Below are positions 50,427-60,155 of a stretch of 64,000 nucleotides of DNA, in pieces (the first letter of the stretch is position 1; each line of letters starts with the position of its first letter). The stretch comes from Gemmobacter denitrificans (GTDB taxonomy: Bacteria; Pseudomonadota; Alphaproteobacteria; Rhodobacterales; Rhodobacteraceae), in the NCBI RefSeq assembly GCF_036964905.1, contig NZ_JBALHR010000003.1:421966-485965 (forward strand), read 5' to 3'. The position numbers and the translations under genes were made by a program. The notes beneath the pieces are model-generated. The model did no database searches. It was not told the origin of the DNA and saw only the letters and a program-made list of their open reading frames with translations.

Positions 50427-52358
50427 ATGAATGCAGCCATGGCTGACAGCATGACGGACTTGCTCCGCATCGAAGACTTGCATGTCTCTTTCGCCGTTCC
50501 TGGGGGGCTGCTGGATGCCGTGCGAGGGGTCAGCTTTCGCGTCGCGCCCGGCAAGGTCACGGCGCTGGTCGGGGAATCCGGGTCTGGCAAATCGGTGATC
50601 GGCCAGACGATCATGGGCTTGCAGCCTTCGACCGCGCGGACGCGGGGGCGCATCCTGCTGGCGGAACCGCAGGCGGATGGCAAGACGGCGGCTCCGGTCG
50701 ATCTGCTTGCCCTGCCGCGCGACGGGCTGCGGATGCGCGCAATCCGGGGTCGCCATATCGGCATGATCTTTCAGGAACCGATGACCTCGTTTTCGCCGCT
50801 GCATACCATCGGCAACCAGATTTCCGAAGCGCTGCGCATCCACACCGCCCTGCCGCCGCGCGACCAGCGCGCCCGCGTCGAGGAGATGCTGGCGCTTGTA
50901 GGCTTTGCCGATCCGGCGCGCGTGTTCGGGATGTATCCGTTCGAATTGTCGGGCGGGATGCGCCAACGTGCGATGATCGCCATGGCGCTGGTTTGCGGGC
51001 CGTCGTTGCTGATTGCCGACGAACCCACGACGGCGCTGGATGTCACCATTCAGGCGCAGATCATGGGTCTGTTGCGCGATCTGCGCGACCGGTTGAACAT
51101 GGCGGTTCTGCTGATCACCCATGATCTGGGCGTGGTGGCCAATCTGGCCGATGAGGTGGTCGTGGTCTATCGCGGCCGGGTGATGGAGGCGGGGCCGGTC
51201 GGTCCGGTGTTCCGCAATCCGGGCCATGCCTATCTGAAGGGCCTGATGACTGCCGTGCCGCAATTCGACATGGAACCGGGCGCAAGGCTGGTTCCGCTGC
51301 GCGAGGTGCGGATCGATCCGGCGCAATTGCATGGTGTGCTGGCGCGCACTGTCCCGCCCGCTCCGCCACCGGGCAGCGATCCGCCGCCGCTGCTGCAAGT
51401 GCGGGGCCTGACGAAATCCTATGCCACCAAATCGCAATCCTGGTTCCTGTCTGGCACGGCCACCCCGCCGCGCAAGGTGGTGGATGATGTGAGCTTTGAT
51501 ATCCGGCGCGGCGAATGTCTGGGGCTGGTGGGCGAAAGCGGCTGTGGCAAATCCACCCTGAGCAAGATGCTGATGCGCGCGGTCACGCCGGATGCGGGCA
51601 GCATTGCCTTTGATGATGGCAGCGGCCCACTGGATGTGCTGGCCGCAAGGGGCGACGCCCTGAAACAGCTGCGCCGCCGCATCCAGATGGTGTTTCAGGA
51701 CCCGGTTTCGTCGCTGTCCCCGCGCATGAGCGTGGGGAACATTCTGGCCGAGCCTCTGGATATTCACGGCATCGGCAGCAAGCAGGACCGCCGCGCCACC
51801 AGCGCCGAATGGCTGCGCCTGATCGGGCTCGACCGTGGCGCGGTGAACCGATACCCGCACAGCTTTTCGGGCGGGCAGCGCCAGCGCATCGGCATTGCCC
51901 GTGCCCTGACGCTTGCCCCCGATCTGCTGATCTGTGACGAACCGGTTTCGGCGCTGGATGTGTCGGTGCAGGCGCAGATCCTGAACATGCTGAAGGACCT
52001 GCAAAAGGAACTGGGGCTGACGCTTCTGTTCATTTCGCACAATCTGGCGGTCGTCGATTACATGGCCGACCGGGTGGCGGTGATGTATGCGGGCCGGATC
52101 GTGGAAATCGCGCCGCGGGAAACCCTGATGCGCGCCCCGGTGCATCCTTACACCAAAATGCTGCTGGCCGCCGTGCCTTATGCCGATCTGGATCGGCCGC
52201 TGGACTTCGCGCAGGCCGCCCGGCCCAGCACGGTGGCCGCCGCCGACTGGCCCGAGGTGTTCCGCCCCGGTGCCACGCGTTTGCAGCCGGTTGATCTGGG
52301 CGGCGGGCATCAGGTTCTGGCCCATCCGCAGGCCGATGCGACGGAGCTTTGCCGATGA
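50427..52358 (+). CDS. Dual ATP-binding subunit of a peptide/oligosaccharide ABC importer
   Basis: This 643-residue protein fuses two DppD/DppF-type ATPases. Half one: Walker A GESGSGKS (~50-57), signature LSGGMRQRAMIAMAL, Walker B LLIADEPTTALD. Half two: Walker A GESGCGKS (~369-376), signature FSGGQRQRIGIARAL, Walker B LLICDEPVSALD. Each half ends in an oligopeptide-type C-terminal segment (HAYLKGLMTAVPQ and HPYTKMLLAAVPY). Together they drive import through the two permeases downstream. The first ATG (50427) is used; ATGs at 50439 and 50451 are also possible. Its stop overlaps the next start. Confidence 0.95.
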   Translation: MNAAMADSMTDLLRIEDLHVSFAVPGGLLDAVRGVSFRVAPGKVTALVGESGSGKSVIGQTIMGLQPSTARTRGRILLAEPQADGKTAAPVDLLALPRDGLRMRAIRGRHIGMIFQEPMTSFSPLHTIGNQISEALRIHTALPPRDQRARVEEMLALVGFADPARVFGMYPFELSGGMRQRAMIAMALVCGPSLLIADEPTTALDVTIQAQIMGLLRDLRDRLNMAVLLITHDLGVVANLADEVVVVYRGRVMEAGPVGPVFRNPGHAYLKGLMTAVPQFDMEPGARLVPLREVRIDPAQLHGVLARTVPPAPPPGSDPPPLLQVRGLTKSYATKSQSWFLSGTATPPRKVVDDVSFDIRRGECLGLVGESGCGKSTLSKMLMRAVTPDAGSIAFDDGSGPLDVLAARGDALKQLRRRIQMVFQDPVSSLSPRMSVGNILAEPLDIHGIGSKQDRRATSAEWLRLIGLDRGAVNRYPHSFSGGQRQRIGIARALTLAPDLLICDEPVSALDVSVQAQILNMLKDLQKELGLTLLFISHNLAVVDYMADRVAVMYAGRIVEIAPRETLMRAPVHPYTKMLLAAVPYADLDRPLDFAQAARPSTVAAADWPEVFRPGATRLQPVDLGGGHQVLAHPQADATELCR

Positions 52359-54235
52359 TCACCCGCCGCCAAACCCTGCAGGGACTGATGTCCTCGATCG
52401 CGCTGCCGATGGTCTGGCCAGCATCCAGCGCATTTGCCGAAACGCAGGCCGCCCCCGGCCCGGCCCCGGTGATCCCGCGCGATCCGCGCGTGCTGGACCT
52501 GCCGGCCTTGGGCCGAGAAACCGGCCGCAGGGGCGGCACGCTGCGGATCATCGTTGGTGGGCAGCGCGATGTGCGGTTGATCCCCATCTACAGCTATGCC
52601 CGGTTGGTGGGCTATGGCCCCGATCTGCAACTGCGCCCCGATATCCTGTCGCGGTTCGAGGTGGAGGGGGATCGCATCTTCACCTTCCATCTGCGCGCGG
52701 GCCATTGCTGGTCGGATGGCAGCCCGTTCACGGCCGAAGATTTCCGCTACACCTGGGAAGACGTGATCACCCATCCCAAACTGTACAAAAGCGGCGTGCC
52801 GCCGGAACTGATGGCGGGCGGGGAACCGGCCCGGTTCGAGGTGATCGACGATCTGACCGTGCGCTACAGCTTTGTCAGCCCGATGCCCGCCTTTCTGCCA
52901 CGCCTTGCCGCCCCGCTGCCAACGGTGCTGTTCATGCCAAGCGCCTATCTGCGGCAATTTCATGCCAGCTATGCCGACAAGGCCGATCTGGAGCGGATGG
53001 CGGCGGAGCAGGATGTCGAAGATTGGCGGCGACTGCATATCAAGATGTCGCGGTCGATCCGGCCTGAAAACCCCGATCTGCCTACGCTTGAGGCCTGGCG
53101 TCCGCGCACGGCGCCCCCGGCAGATCAGTTCATCTTTGAACGGAACCCCTGTTTCCACCGTGTCGATCAGGCCGGAACGCAACTGCCCTATATCGACAAG
53201 GTGGTGCTGACCGTCGCGTCTTCCGAGGTCATTCTGGCCAAGACGGCCACGGGCGAAAGCGATCTGCAGATGGCCGGGGTTGCCTTTGGCGACTATACGC
53301 TGCTGAAACAGGCCGAAGCGTCGCATGGGCTGCACGTCTCGCTCTGGCCCAAGACGCAAGGGTCGGCCGTGGCGCTTTACCCCAATCTCAATTGTGCCGA
53401 TCCGGTCTGGCGTGATCTGTTCCGCGACGTGCGGATGCGGCGTGCCCTGTCGGTGGCGATCCGGCGCGAAGAGATCAACAAGGCGCTGTTCTTCGGTCTG
53501 GCGCGCGAAGGGGCCGATACGGTGACCCCTGACAGCCCCCTGTTCCGCCCCGAATATGCGTCAGCCTGGGCGCAGTATGATCCTGATCTGGCGCGGCAGT
53601 TGCTGGATGACATCGGGCTGACCGACTATGGGCCGGGGGGCATCCGCCGTCTGCCCGATGGCCGTCAGGCCGGGATCGTGGTCGAAACGGCAGGCGAAAG
53701 CGCGGTGGAGACCGATGTTCTGGAACTGATCCGCGATCATTACCGCGCGGTGGGGCTGGCGCTCTATATCCGGTCGTCGCAGCGCGACATCCTGCGCAGC
53801 CGTATTCTGGCCGGGCTGGTGCAAATGTCGGTCTGGACCGGGCTCGACAACGGGGTGCCCGATGCCGATACCCCGCCCGAAGAACTGGCCCCGACCAGCG
53901 GCGATCAGTTGCAATGGCCTCTTTGGGGCAGCCACCATGCATCAAACGGTGAGGCGGGCGAAGCCCCGGACATGCCCGAGGCTGCGCAGCTTCTGGCGCT
54001 TTTGGGGGGCTGGAATTCCAGCGATGATCCGGCGCAGCGTCAGGCCATCTGGCACGCAATGCTGGCGCTGCGTGCTGATCAGGTGTTTTCCATCGGCACG
54101 GTGAACGGCGCGCTGCAGCCTGTGGTGCATTCGGCGCGGCTGGCCAATATGCCGGAACGGGCCTTGTATGGCTTTGAACCCGTCAGCTATCTGGGCGCCT
54201 ATCTGCCCGATACGCTGTTTTATCGTGAGGGCTGA
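52355..54235 (+). CDS. Extracellular solute-binding protein, family 5
   Basis: This 626-residue periplasmic protein begins with a twin-arginine-like signal (ITRRQTLQGLMSSIALPMVW). The SBP_bac_5 pattern follows: FTFHLRAGHCWSDGSPFTAE, the YTWEDVITHP segment and RRALSVAIRREEIN. Family 5 proteins bind peptides, nickel or oligosaccharides. The combination with a long-insert DppC-like permease recalls alpha-galactoside transporters of rhizobia, so a sugar ligand is possible. The ATG overlaps the ATPase stop (ATGA), and the permease starts 3 bases after the stop. Confidence 0.93.
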   Translation: MITRRQTLQGLMSSIALPMVWPASSAFAETQAAPGPAPVIPRDPRVLDLPALGRETGRRGGTLRIIVGGQRDVRLIPIYSYARLVGYGPDLQLRPDILSRFEVEGDRIFTFHLRAGHCWSDGSPFTAEDFRYTWEDVITHPKLYKSGVPPELMAGGEPARFEVIDDLTVRYSFVSPMPAFLPRLAAPLPTVLFMPSAYLRQFHASYADKADLERMAAEQDVEDWRRLHIKMSRSIRPENPDLPTLEAWRPRTAPPADQFIFERNPCFHRVDQAGTQLPYIDKVVLTVASSEVILAKTATGESDLQMAGVAFGDYTLLKQAEASHGLHVSLWPKTQGSAVALYPNLNCADPVWRDLFRDVRMRRALSVAIRREEINKALFFGLAREGADTVTPDSPLFRPEYASAWAQYDPDLARQLLDDIGLTDYGPGGIRRLPDGRQAGIVVETAGESAVETDVLELIRDHYRAVGLALYIRSSQRDILRSRILAGLVQMSVWTGLDNGVPDADTPPEELAPTSGDQLQWPLWGSHHASNGEAGEAPDMPEAAQLLALLGGWNSSDDPAQRQAIWHAMLALRADQVFSIGTVNGALQPVVHSARLANMPERALYGFEPVSYLGAYLPDTLFYREG

Positions 54236-54238
54236 GCC

Positions 54239-55237
54239 ATGATCCGCTATATCCTGCGCCGCATCCTGACCATGATCCCCACGCTGCTGCTGATCTCGGT
54301 CTGTGTCTTCGTCATCATCGAATTGCCGCCGGGCGACTATTTCGAAAGCCACGTCGCGGAACTGCGCGCCTTGGGCGAACAGGCTGATCTCGATGAAATC
54401 GAGATGCTGCGCGAAGAATACGGCTTCGATCAGCCGCAATACATGCGCTATCTGACATGGGTTGGCGGAATGGTCACCGGCGATTTCGGCTATAGTTTCG
54501 CCTATCGCCTGCCGGTGAACGAGGTGGTGGGCGACCGGCTCTGGCTGACCTTCGTGCTGTCGGTGCTGACCATCCTGTTCACCTGGGTGCTGGCCTTTCC
54601 CATCGGCATCTATTCCGCCACGCATCAATACAGCTGGGGCGATTACGGGCTGACCTTTCTGGGGCTGATCGGGTTGGCTGTGCCGAATTTCATGCTGGCC
54701 TTGATGGCCATGTATTTCGCGAATGTCTGGTTCGGCCTGTCGATCGGCAATCTGATGGACAGCCAATATGTGAACGAACCGATGAGCTGGGAGAAGGCTA
54801 GGTCGATCCTTGGCCATATCTGGATTCCGGTCATCATCATCGGCATTGCGGGGACGGCGGGCATGGTGCGGCGGTTGCGGGCCAATCTGCTGGATGAATT
54901 GCAGAAGCAATATGTCATCACCGCCCGTGCCAAGGGGCTGGCACCGGGCAAGGTCTTGCGCAAATACCCGCTGCGCATGGCGCTGAATTTCTTCATCGCC
55001 GATATCGGGTCCATCCTGCCTGCGATGATTTCCGGGGCCGAGGTGACGGCCATCGTGCTGTCGCTGGAAACCACGGGCCCGATGCTGATCCGGGCGTTGC
55101 AAAGCCAGGACATGTATCTTGCCGGATCGTTCCTGATGTTCCTTGCGGCGCTGACGGTGCTGGGCACGCTGGTATCCGACATTGCGCTGGCGCTGCTGGA
55201 CCCGCGCATCCGGCTGGGACAGGGGAGCGCGAAATGA
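54239..55237 (+). CDS. ABC importer permease, DppB-like
   Basis: This 332-residue inner-membrane protein has six hydrophobic segments and the binding-protein-dependent permease signature EAA loop near RLRANLLDELQKQYVITARA (followed by KGLAPGKVLRKYPLR). The first helix follows MIRYILRRILTMIPTLLL. It forms half of the translocation channel. It overlaps the next permease start by ATGA. Confidence 0.94.
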   Translation: MIRYILRRILTMIPTLLLISVCVFVIIELPPGDYFESHVAELRALGEQADLDEIEMLREEYGFDQPQYMRYLTWVGGMVTGDFGYSFAYRLPVNEVVGDRLWLTFVLSVLTILFTWVLAFPIGIYSATHQYSWGDYGLTFLGLIGLAVPNFMLALMAMYFANVWFGLSIGNLMDSQYVNEPMSWEKARSILGHIWIPVIIIGIAGTAGMVRRLRANLLDELQKQYVITARAKGLAPGKVLRKYPLRMALNFFIADIGSILPAMISGAEVTAIVLSLETTGPMLIRALQSQDMYLAGSFLMFLAALTVLGTLVSDIALALLDPRIRLGQGSAK

Positions 55238-56394
55238 CCTTGCGATCCGATCCGCAGCCTTTGCCGCATTTCGTGTCCGATCTGCCCTTTGATCCGGCGG
55301 AAAGCGATGATCGCGCCGGTGCGCTGGCCGAGGCGTCGCATCTGCGGCTGATGTGGTGGAAATTCCGCCGCCACCGGATTGCATTCCTGTCGCTGATCTT
55401 TCTGGTGCTGGCCTATACAGCGGTGCTGTTTGTCGAATTTCTGGCCCCTTACCATCAGGATACCCGCAATCTGGATGCGATCTATGCCCCGCCGCAGCGG
55501 GTGCATCTGTTCCATGACGGGGCCTTTGTCGGGCCCTTCGTCTATGGCCGGACGCAAGAGCTGGACATGGACAATCTGCGGCGGGTCTATACCGATGATC
55601 CCGCGCAGGTGCACAAGCTGCGCTTCTTCTGCCAGGGCGACAGCTATGATTTCTGGGGCATGATCCCGGCAAGCCTGCATCTGGTCTGCCCGGCCAAGGA
55701 TGGCACGCTGTTTCTGCTGGGCACCGACCGTCTGGGCCGGGATGTGCTGTCGCGCCTGACCTACGGGATGCGCATATCGCTGACCATCGGCCTGATCGGC
55801 GTGACCATCAGCCTTGTGCTGGGCGTGGTGATCGGCGGCCTTGCCGGGTACTTTGGCGGCTGGTTCGATGCCGCCACCCAACGCGCAACCGAAGTGCTGC
55901 AATCTATCCCGACCACCCCTCTCTGGATGGCATTGGCCGCGATCATTCCGGTGACCTGGAGCCCGCTGCTGGTTTACGCCGGCATCACGGTGATCCTGGG
56001 CCTGCTGGACTGGACAGGGCTTGCCCGGGCCGTGCGATCCAAACTGCTGTCCTTGCGCGAAGAGGATTATGTTCTTGCGGCCAGCCTGATGGGGGCGGGG
56101 GCGCCCCGGATCATCGGGCGGCACATGATCCCCGGCTTTACCTCGCATCTGATCGCTTCGGCCACATTGGCCATTCCGGGCATGATCCTTGGGGAAACCG
56201 CGCTCAGCTTTCTGGGGCTGGGTCTGCGCGCGCCGATCACCAGCTGGGGCATCCTGCTGGCCGAGGCGCGAAGTGTGAACATCGTGGCCCTGTATCCCTG
56301 GCTAATCCTGCCGGTCGTTCCTGTGATCCTTGTGATCCTTGCTTTCAACTTTCTGGGAGACGGGTTACGGGATGCAGCAGACCCTTACAAATGA
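55234..56394 (+). CDS. ABC importer permease, DppC-like with long periplasmic insert
   Basis: This 386-residue partner permease has its EAA loop near VLAASLMGAGAPRIIGRHMIP. Between the first membrane helix (ending LVLAYTAVLFVEFLAPY) and LGTDRLGRDVLSRLTYGMRI lies an insert of about 90 residues. It is absent from E. coli DppC and is seen in some sugar-type family members. The insert has one cysteine in FFCQGDSY and one in LVCPAKDG. The insert probably lies in the periplasm and contacts the binding protein. Confidence 0.93.
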   Translation: MTLRSDPQPLPHFVSDLPFDPAESDDRAGALAEASHLRLMWWKFRRHRIAFLSLIFLVLAYTAVLFVEFLAPYHQDTRNLDAIYAPPQRVHLFHDGAFVGPFVYGRTQELDMDNLRRVYTDDPAQVHKLRFFCQGDSYDFWGMIPASLHLVCPAKDGTLFLLGTDRLGRDVLSRLTYGMRISLTIGLIGVTISLVLGVVIGGLAGYFGGWFDAATQRATEVLQSIPTTPLWMALAAIIPVTWSPLLVYAGITVILGLLDWTGLARAVRSKLLSLREEDYVLAASLMGAGAPRIIGRHMIPGFTSHLIASATLAIPGMILGETALSFLGLGLRAPITSWGILLAEARSVNIVALYPWLILPVVPVILVILAFNFLGDGLRDAADPYK

Positions 56395-56472
56395 GTGCAC
56401 AATGCGGCATGTGGCCGCCAGAACGGCAACCCACACCACCCGCCCGGCCGGACGGGGAAAGGAACTGACGCC

Positions 56473-57690
56473 ATGAAAGAGCGGCAGCGCAATCCCCGTG
56501 TGCTGATGTACAGCCACGACACCTTCGGACTGGGCCATCTGCGGCGCTGCCGGGCCATTGCCCATGCGCTTGTGCAGGATCATCGCGGGATGATGGTACT
56601 GATCATCTCGGGCTCGCAGATCGCGGGGGCCTTCGACTATCGCTCGCGCGTGGATTTCGTGAAGATCCCCAGCGTCATCAAGCTGCGCAATGGCGAATAT
56701 ACCTCACTCTCGGAACATATCGATCTGCGCGACACGATCGAAATGCGCCGGTCGATCATCCGCCATACGGCCGAGAGTTTCCGCCCTGATATCTTTATCG
56801 TGGACAAGGAACCGATGGGCCTGCGCGGCGAGATCGAGGATACGCTGGCCTATCTGAAAACCCAGGGCACCACGTTGGTGCTGGGTCTGCGCGATGTGAT
56901 GGATGCGCCGCATCTGCTGCAGGCCGAATGGGCGCGCAATGATGTGATGACCAAGATCGATCGGCTCTTCGATCATGTCTGGGTCTATGGTCCGCCCGAT
57001 TTCTATGATCCGCTGACCGGGCTTGACGTGCCGCCCGGGCTGCGCGCGCGGATGGATTTCACCGGGTTCCTGCAGCGCAGTGCCAATGCCGATCTGGGGT
57101 CTGAAAACCGCCCCGATGGCGATTACATTCTGGTCACCACGGGTGGCGGCGGCGATGGGGCCGATCTGGTGAATTGCGTGATTTCGGCCTATGAGCAGGA
57201 CGCCGGACTGACAGACCGGGCGCTGATCGTGCTGGGTCCCTATATGTCATCTGAAATGCGCGCCGAATTCCGTCAGCGCGGGGCCCGCCAGCCGCTGCTG
57301 GAAGTGATCGATTTCGACATGCGGATGGAAGAACTGATCGAAGGCGCGCGGGCCGTGGTCGGGATGGGCGGCTACAACACCTATTGCGAGATTCTCTCCT
57401 TTGACAAACCGGCGCTGATCGTGCCGCGCACCGAGCCGCGCGAGGAACAGTTGCTGCGCGCCACCCGGGCGGCAGAGCTGGGCATGATCCGCATGTTGCT
57501 GCCGGAAGAGGCGACCAACCCCGTGACGATGGCCGCGGCGCTGAAGGCCTTGCCGCGCATGGCCCGGCCATCAGAGGGCTGGGCCGATCTTCGGATGGAA
57601 GGGTTGCAGACCATTTCATCCCTTGTGGGCGAATATCTGCATGGAAAGTCTGAATCAGAATCCGTGGCGCTGAAACAGGCGGCGACATGA
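56473..57690 (+). CDS. Glycosyltransferase family protein (MurG-like GT-B fold), copy 1
   Basis: This is a 405-residue GT-B protein. The N-terminal motif SHDTFGLGHLRRCRAIAHAL and the C-terminal AVVGMGGYNTYCEILSFDKPA and LIVPRTEPREEQLLRA are typical of MurG/UGT28-like transferases acting on lipid-linked or nucleotide sugars. The start at 56473 follows AAAGGA; it lies 78 bases after the permease, so it may be a separate unit. It forms a run with two further glycosyltransferase genes joined by ATGA overlaps. Substrate unknown. Confidence 0.88.
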   Translation: MKERQRNPRVLMYSHDTFGLGHLRRCRAIAHALVQDHRGMMVLIISGSQIAGAFDYRSRVDFVKIPSVIKLRNGEYTSLSEHIDLRDTIEMRRSIIRHTAESFRPDIFIVDKEPMGLRGEIEDTLAYLKTQGTTLVLGLRDVMDAPHLLQAEWARNDVMTKIDRLFDHVWVYGPPDFYDPLTGLDVPPGLRARMDFTGFLQRSANADLGSENRPDGDYILVTTGGGGDGADLVNCVISAYEQDAGLTDRALIVLGPYMSSEMRAEFRQRGARQPLLEVIDFDMRMEELIEGARAVVGMGGYNTYCEILSFDKPALIVPRTEPREEQLLRATRAAELGMIRMLLPEEATNPVTMAAALKALPRMARPSEGWADLRMEGLQTISSLVGEYLHGKSESESVALKQAAT

Positions 57691-58943
57691 CCCCACCGCA
57701 GGGCAGGAGACCACGCATCGCCGTGGTCGTGAAGGGCTATCCGCGTCTGTCGGAAACCTTCATCGCGCAGGAATTGCGCGGTCTGGAACTGGCCGGGTTC
57801 GATCTGACCATCGTGTCTTTGCGCCATCCGACGGATCGCAAGCGCCATCCGCTGCATGACGAAATCCTGGCCGATCTGCTGTATCTGCCGGAATATCTGT
57901 ATCAGGAACCCCTGCGGGTTCTGCGTGGTCTGGGTGCGGCCGTGCTGCGACCGGGCTTCTGGCGGTTGATCGGGCCGTTTCTGGCCGATCTGTGCCGCGA
58001 TCCCAGCCCGAACCGGTTGCGGCGGCTGGGGCAGGCCATGGTTCTGCTGCGTGAGTTTCCGGCTGGTGCCGATCATCTGCATGCCCATTTCATTCACACG
58101 CCCGCGTCGGTTGCCGATTATGCGGCGCGGATGCTGGGGCGGGGGTACACGATCTCTGCCCATGCCAAGGATATCTGGACATCGCCCGACTGGGAATTGC
58201 GCGGCAAGCTGGGCCGCGCGCAATGGACAGTGACCTGCACCGCCACCGCCCGCGCGCATCTGGCAGCGCTGGCCCCCGATCCGGGCCGGGTGCATCTGCA
58301 GTATCACGGGTTGAACCTTGATCGCTTTCCGCCCTTTGCGGGCCAGCGGTCGGCGCGCGATGGCGGTGATCCGGCCGATCCGGTGCGGATTGTCAGCGTG
58401 GGCCGGGCCGTGCCGAAAAAGGGGTATGACAGGCTGCTGCATGCGCTGGCACATCTGCCCGCCGGGCGGCACTGGCGGTTCGATCATCTGGGCGATGGCA
58501 AGGACCTGCCTGCCCTGAAGGCGCTGGCCGCAGAATTGGGGATTGCGGATCGTTGCCATTGGCAGGGCGCGGTGGACCAGACCGAGGTGCTGGCCGCCTA
58601 TCAGGCTGCCGACATCTTTGCACTGGCAAGCACGATCACCGGCGATGGCGATCGCGATGGTCTGCCCAATGTTCTGGTGGAAGCCGCCAGCCAGCGTCTG
58701 GCCTGCGTCGCCACCGATACGTCGGGCATCCCCGAATTGCTGACGGGCGATGACCGCGGCTGGCTGGTGCCAGCCGATGATGTGCCCGCATTGGCCGCAG
58801 CGCTGGATCATGCGATCACCGACCCGGCCGCCCGCGCCATCCGTGCCGCCGCGATCGAGGCGCAGGTGCGCCAACATATGGATTACCGCGCCAGCATCCA
58901 CCAGCTGGCCACCCTGTTCGACCCGACCGGAGACCGGCCATGA
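57687..58943 (+). CDS. Glycosyltransferase, GT4 family
   Basis: This is a 418-residue GT-B enzyme. It opens with IAVVVKGYPRLSETFIAQEL, a form typical of colanic acid/exopolysaccharide GT4 enzymes. HAHFIHTPASVADYAARMLG follows, and the donor site is DGLPNVLVEAASQRLACVAT with the GT4 E-x7-E like pattern. It adds a sugar to a growing surface glycan on the cytoplasmic side. It overlaps both neighbours by ATGA. Confidence 0.92.
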   Translation: MTPPQGRRPRIAVVVKGYPRLSETFIAQELRGLELAGFDLTIVSLRHPTDRKRHPLHDEILADLLYLPEYLYQEPLRVLRGLGAAVLRPGFWRLIGPFLADLCRDPSPNRLRRLGQAMVLLREFPAGADHLHAHFIHTPASVADYAARMLGRGYTISAHAKDIWTSPDWELRGKLGRAQWTVTCTATARAHLAALAPDPGRVHLQYHGLNLDRFPPFAGQRSARDGGDPADPVRIVSVGRAVPKKGYDRLLHALAHLPAGRHWRFDHLGDGKDLPALKALAAELGIADRCHWQGAVDQTEVLAAYQAADIFALASTITGDGDRDGLPNVLVEAASQRLACVATDTSGIPELLTGDDRGWLVPADDVPALAAALDHAITDPAARAIRAAAIEAQVRQHMDYRASIHQLATLFDPTGDRP

Positions 58944-60076
58944 CAGCGCCAAGAGTGTTCTTCTATGTCCAGCATCTGCTGGGTATCGGCCATCTGGCCC
59001 GGGCCAGCCGCATTGCACAGGCCCTGCAAGCGCGCGGGGCACAGGTGACGCTGGTGACGGGGGGGCTGCCGGTTGCAGGGTTTCCGGCACCGGGTATGGA
59101 CCATGTGGCACTGCCGCCGCTTGCCGTCAGCGATGGTGCCTTTGCCGGGTTGGTTGATGACGCAGGGCAGCCCGCTGGCCCTGCCTATCTGGACCATCGG
59201 CGCGACCTGCTGCTGGCGGCCTTTGCCCGCTGCGCCCCGGATATCGTGGTGACCGAAGCCTTCCCCTTTGGCCGTCGCCAGATGCGGTTTGAGCTTTTGC
59301 CCCTGCTGGCCGCGATCCGTGACCGCCAGCCCCGGCCCCTGCTGGTGGCCTCGCTGCGCGACATTCTGCAACGCAAGACCAAGCCGGGCCGCGATCAGGA
59401 AACCGTCGATCTGGTTCTGGGCCATTTCGACCGGGTGCTGGTGCATGGCGATCCGGCCTTTGCCCCGCTGGAGGCATCCTTTGCCCTGACAGCACAGATC
59501 CGCGACAAGATCAGCTATACCGGCTTTGTCTGTCCGCCCGCGCCGACAACCCTGCCAGACGGGTTTGACGTTGTCGTCTCGGCTGGTGGGGGGGCCGTGG
59601 GGGCGGCACTGGTGGGGGCAGCCCTTGGCGCGGCCCGGCAAGGCAGGGCGGATTTGCGCTATTGCGTGATCACTGGCCCCAATCTTGCTCAGGCCGAATA
59701 TGACCGGCTGGCCGCCGCCGCGCCGGAAAATGTCACGCTCTGCCGCTTCCGCACCGATTTCGTGGCGCTGCTGGCAGCATCGCGCCTGTCTGTGTCGCAG
59801 GCCGGGTATAATACTGTGGCCGATATACTGGTGGCCGGATGCCGCGCAGTGCTGGTGCCCTTTGCTGCCCAGGGCGAAACCGAACAATCCGACCGTGCCG
59901 AACTTCTGGCCCGCGCGGGCCGCGCCCTTGTTCTGCCCGAAGATCGGCTGACACCGGAGCGGCTGGCTGCCTTGATCGCCGAGGGGCTGGACCGCCCCCT
60001 GGCCAGCGCGGGGGCGAACCGGACGGATGGAGCCGCCGAAAGCGCCCGCCTTCTGTTGTCGCGCGATTGGGGCTGA
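58940..60076 (+). CDS. Glycosyltransferase family protein (MurG-like GT-B fold), copy 2
   Basis: This is a 378-residue GT-B protein related to the one at 56473. The N-terminus is VFFYVQHLLGIGHLARASRI, with the same GLGHL/GIGHL-R motif. The donor domain has VVVSAGGGAVGAALVGAALG and SVSQAGYNTVADILVAGCRA with VLVPFAAQGETEQSDRAEL. Both copies keep the GYNT motif. It is the last gene of the three-gene glycosyltransferase run. Confidence 0.9.
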   Translation: MTAPRVFFYVQHLLGIGHLARASRIAQALQARGAQVTLVTGGLPVAGFPAPGMDHVALPPLAVSDGAFAGLVDDAGQPAGPAYLDHRRDLLLAAFARCAPDIVVTEAFPFGRRQMRFELLPLLAAIRDRQPRPLLVASLRDILQRKTKPGRDQETVDLVLGHFDRVLVHGDPAFAPLEASFALTAQIRDKISYTGFVCPPAPTTLPDGFDVVVSAGGGAVGAALVGAALGAARQGRADLRYCVITGPNLAQAEYDRLAAAAPENVTLCRFRTDFVALLAASRLSVSQAGYNTVADILVAGCRAVLVPFAAQGETEQSDRAELLARAGRALVLPEDRLTPERLAALIAEGLDRPLASAGANRTDGAAESARLLLSRDWG

Positions 60077-60155
60077 TGCCTGCCTGATTGAAGCGGCGGC
60101 GAAGGGGGGCCGAAACCGGCTTTCCCGGTTGTTGCGCTGCCGCTAGTCTGGGCGG

